A DNA stretch of 64,000 nucleotides from Flavobacteriales bacterium (GTDB taxonomy: Bacteria > Bacteroidota > Bacteroidia > Flavobacteriales_D > Crocinitomicaceae): assembly GCA_015665275.1 (NCBI GenBank), contig JADFAL010000030.1:19501-83500 (forward strand). Reading direction: 5' to 3'. This document shows positions 63,290-64,000 of the stretch, one piece after another; within the stretch, counting starts at the first letter, position 1; each line of letters begins with the position of its first letter. The notes under the pieces were generated by a model. It did no database searches, was not told the DNA's origin, and saw only the letters and a program-made list of their open reading frames with translations. A program made the translations under genes and the position numbers.

Positions 63290-64000
63290 TCAAAATTCAG
63301 TATTTTCTAAAGTAGACTCTTCTACCACTTTAATCTCTCCCGTACTCCCATCCATAATCACTTCATCACCCGTTTTTAATGTTCGTAAAAGTCCCGTCAC
63401 ACTCACGATACAAGGAATTCCCATCTCACGCGAAACAATTGCAGAGTGACTCAATAGGCTTCCACGTTCCACAATAATTGCTGAAGCCGTTGGGAAGAGC
63501 GTCACCCAACCTGGATCGGTGCTGGAAGTCACTAAAATATCTCCATTTAGAGAGTCTATTTCATTTGGATCTTTCACCACGCGAACTTTTGCCTGAACAC
63601 GACCGGGGCAACATCCAATTCCGGACAAATCTCCCTCAATCGGTTCCATTTTTTCGGTAGAGTAGATGTATTCATCCGTGAAGTTGTTACCGTAAGTGAA
63701 GAATCGTTCTTCAGGATCTCGTTGCTCATGATATTCAGCAAATTCTGCTTTTCTGTCGGCAATTGTGGTTTTAATATTGCCTGGTAAAGGTGCATTTTGG
63801 AGTTGGAGAATTTCATCCAATTCCAAATAGAAAACATCACGTGGATGCTCTAGAATTCCGTCAGCCGCCAATCGTTCTCCAAGGTGCGAAAACATCGTTC
63901 GAACCATTCCAAATCCTCGCGTTCTTTCATAACGAAGGTTCTCACGATTGCTCACCAAATCACGCGCTTTTTTCAAAGCATAACGGAACCACCATCTCTT
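63290..64000 (-). CDS. PEP-utilising enzyme (PEP synthase/pyruvate phosphate dikinase-like), 5' end outside window
   Basis: The C-terminal 236 residues are visible; the frame runs open to the window edge (RWWFRYALKKARDLVSNREN), so the track's TTG start is not real. The swivelling phosphohistidine domain is clear: VERGSLLSHSAIVSREMGIPCIVSV (catalytic His) preceded by DPGWVTLFPTASAII. Such enzymes transfer phosphate via a His between ATP and pyruvate, or onto a small molecule as in rifampin phosphotransferase. Followed 84 bases later by the DUF3419 gene, separated by palindromes. The acceptor is unknown, and the ATP-grasp domain is not in view. Confidence 0.85.
   Translation of the reverse strand, partial: KRWWFRYALKKARDLVSNRENLRYERTRGFGMVRTMFSHLGERLAADGILEHPRDVFYLELDEILQLQNAPLPGNIKTTIADRKAEFAEYHEQRDPEERFFTYGNNFTDEYIYSTEKMEPIEGDLSGIGCCPGRVQAKVRVVKDPNEIDSLNGDILVTSSTDPGWVTLFPTASAIIVERGSLLSHSAIVSREMGIPCIVSVTGLLRTLKTGDEVIMDGSTGEIKVVEESTLENTEF

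Noticed and set aside
1-64000. Whole-genome stop-codon reassignment to explain the in-frame stops
   Set aside because: TAA and TGA terminate most intact genes here at family-typical lengths, so local mutation or sequencing error is simpler.

Overview
The window comes from a free-living, probably aquatic member of the Bacteroidota, most likely order Flavobacteriales. Direct signs are two gliding-motility loci (nadE-gldB-gldC and mutY-ssb-gldE-gldD), secreted proteins with Por/type IX secretion (T9SS) C-terminal tails, HisKA_2 and LytS/LytTR two-component systems including a beta-propeller 'reg_prop' sensor, many Bacteroidota-type lipoproteins, near absence of Shine-Dalgarno sequences, and repeated TAnnTTTG -7 promoter boxes. 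Base composition is moderately AT-rich and looks even across the window. I see no insertion sequence, prophage, CRISPR array or rRNA operon; one tRNA gene (Leu, TAG) is present. LAYOUT. 1-9.8 kb: 3' end of an unknown gene, a 2Fe-2S ferredoxin, a leftward operon (outer-membrane barrel, nadE, M48 protease, outer-membrane protein), then the divergent gldB-gldC-DUF2797-kelch run and a convergent membrane histidine kinase. 9.8-17.8 kb: trmB, a lipoprotein, clpX and clpP, a MurG-like glycosyltransferase, a DUF4476 lipoprotein, a lamin-tail surface protein, a candidate 39-residue membrane peptide and a GNAT enzyme. 17.8-26.3 kb: OmpA/TPR lipoprotein, then folK-gldD-gldE-ssb-mutY diverging from an HU gene, a 30-residue ribosome-associated-type basic protein, rng and recX. 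26.3-43.5 kb: a CPBP protease pseudogene, a giant bacterial alpha-2-macroglobulin, a frameshifted DUF3298 lipoprotein, a T9SS MAM/beta-helix/PKD protein, a LytTR regulator with its propeller kinase, and pbpC; related palindromic repeats lie around this block. 43.5-52.5 kb: a choice-of-anchor-B protein, the dolichol-phosphate-mannose-synthase-like/dihydroorotase/DUF4296 operon, a broken AhpD-like locus, a lipoprotein, ruvC, a flippase-like membrane protein with a glycosyltransferase, and a small lipoprotein. 52.6-58.9 kb: DUF3127 protein with an SSB-like tail, flavin reductase, tRNA-Leu, tig, a NarL-type regulator with a nonsense-interrupted kinase and a 7TM protein, and two small unknown proteins. 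58.9-64 kb: a tightly overlapping leftward operon, PEP-utilising enzyme (cut by the window end), DUF3419/BtaA-like, polyprenol/phytol-kinase-like, GNAT, and OleC-like AMP-ligase. HOW THE GENES WORK TOGETHER. Much of the window serves the cell envelope: gliding/T9SS lipoproteins, surface adhesins, a periplasmic protease trap (alpha-2-macroglobulin) with its classic partner PBP1C, and glycosyl or lipid transferases. The best candidate for an undescribed system is the terminal five-gene operon. It couples acyl activation, a SAM-dependent aminocarboxypropyl transferase homologue and a CTP-dependent lipid-alcohol kinase homologue, and has a pair of perfect palindromes that look like an operator. 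This suggests an uncharacterised lipid pathway, which is inference. A second theme is gene decay: two reading frames carry clean in-frame stops, and two loci are frameshifted or chimeric. All functional names come from my reading of motifs; no database search was run.
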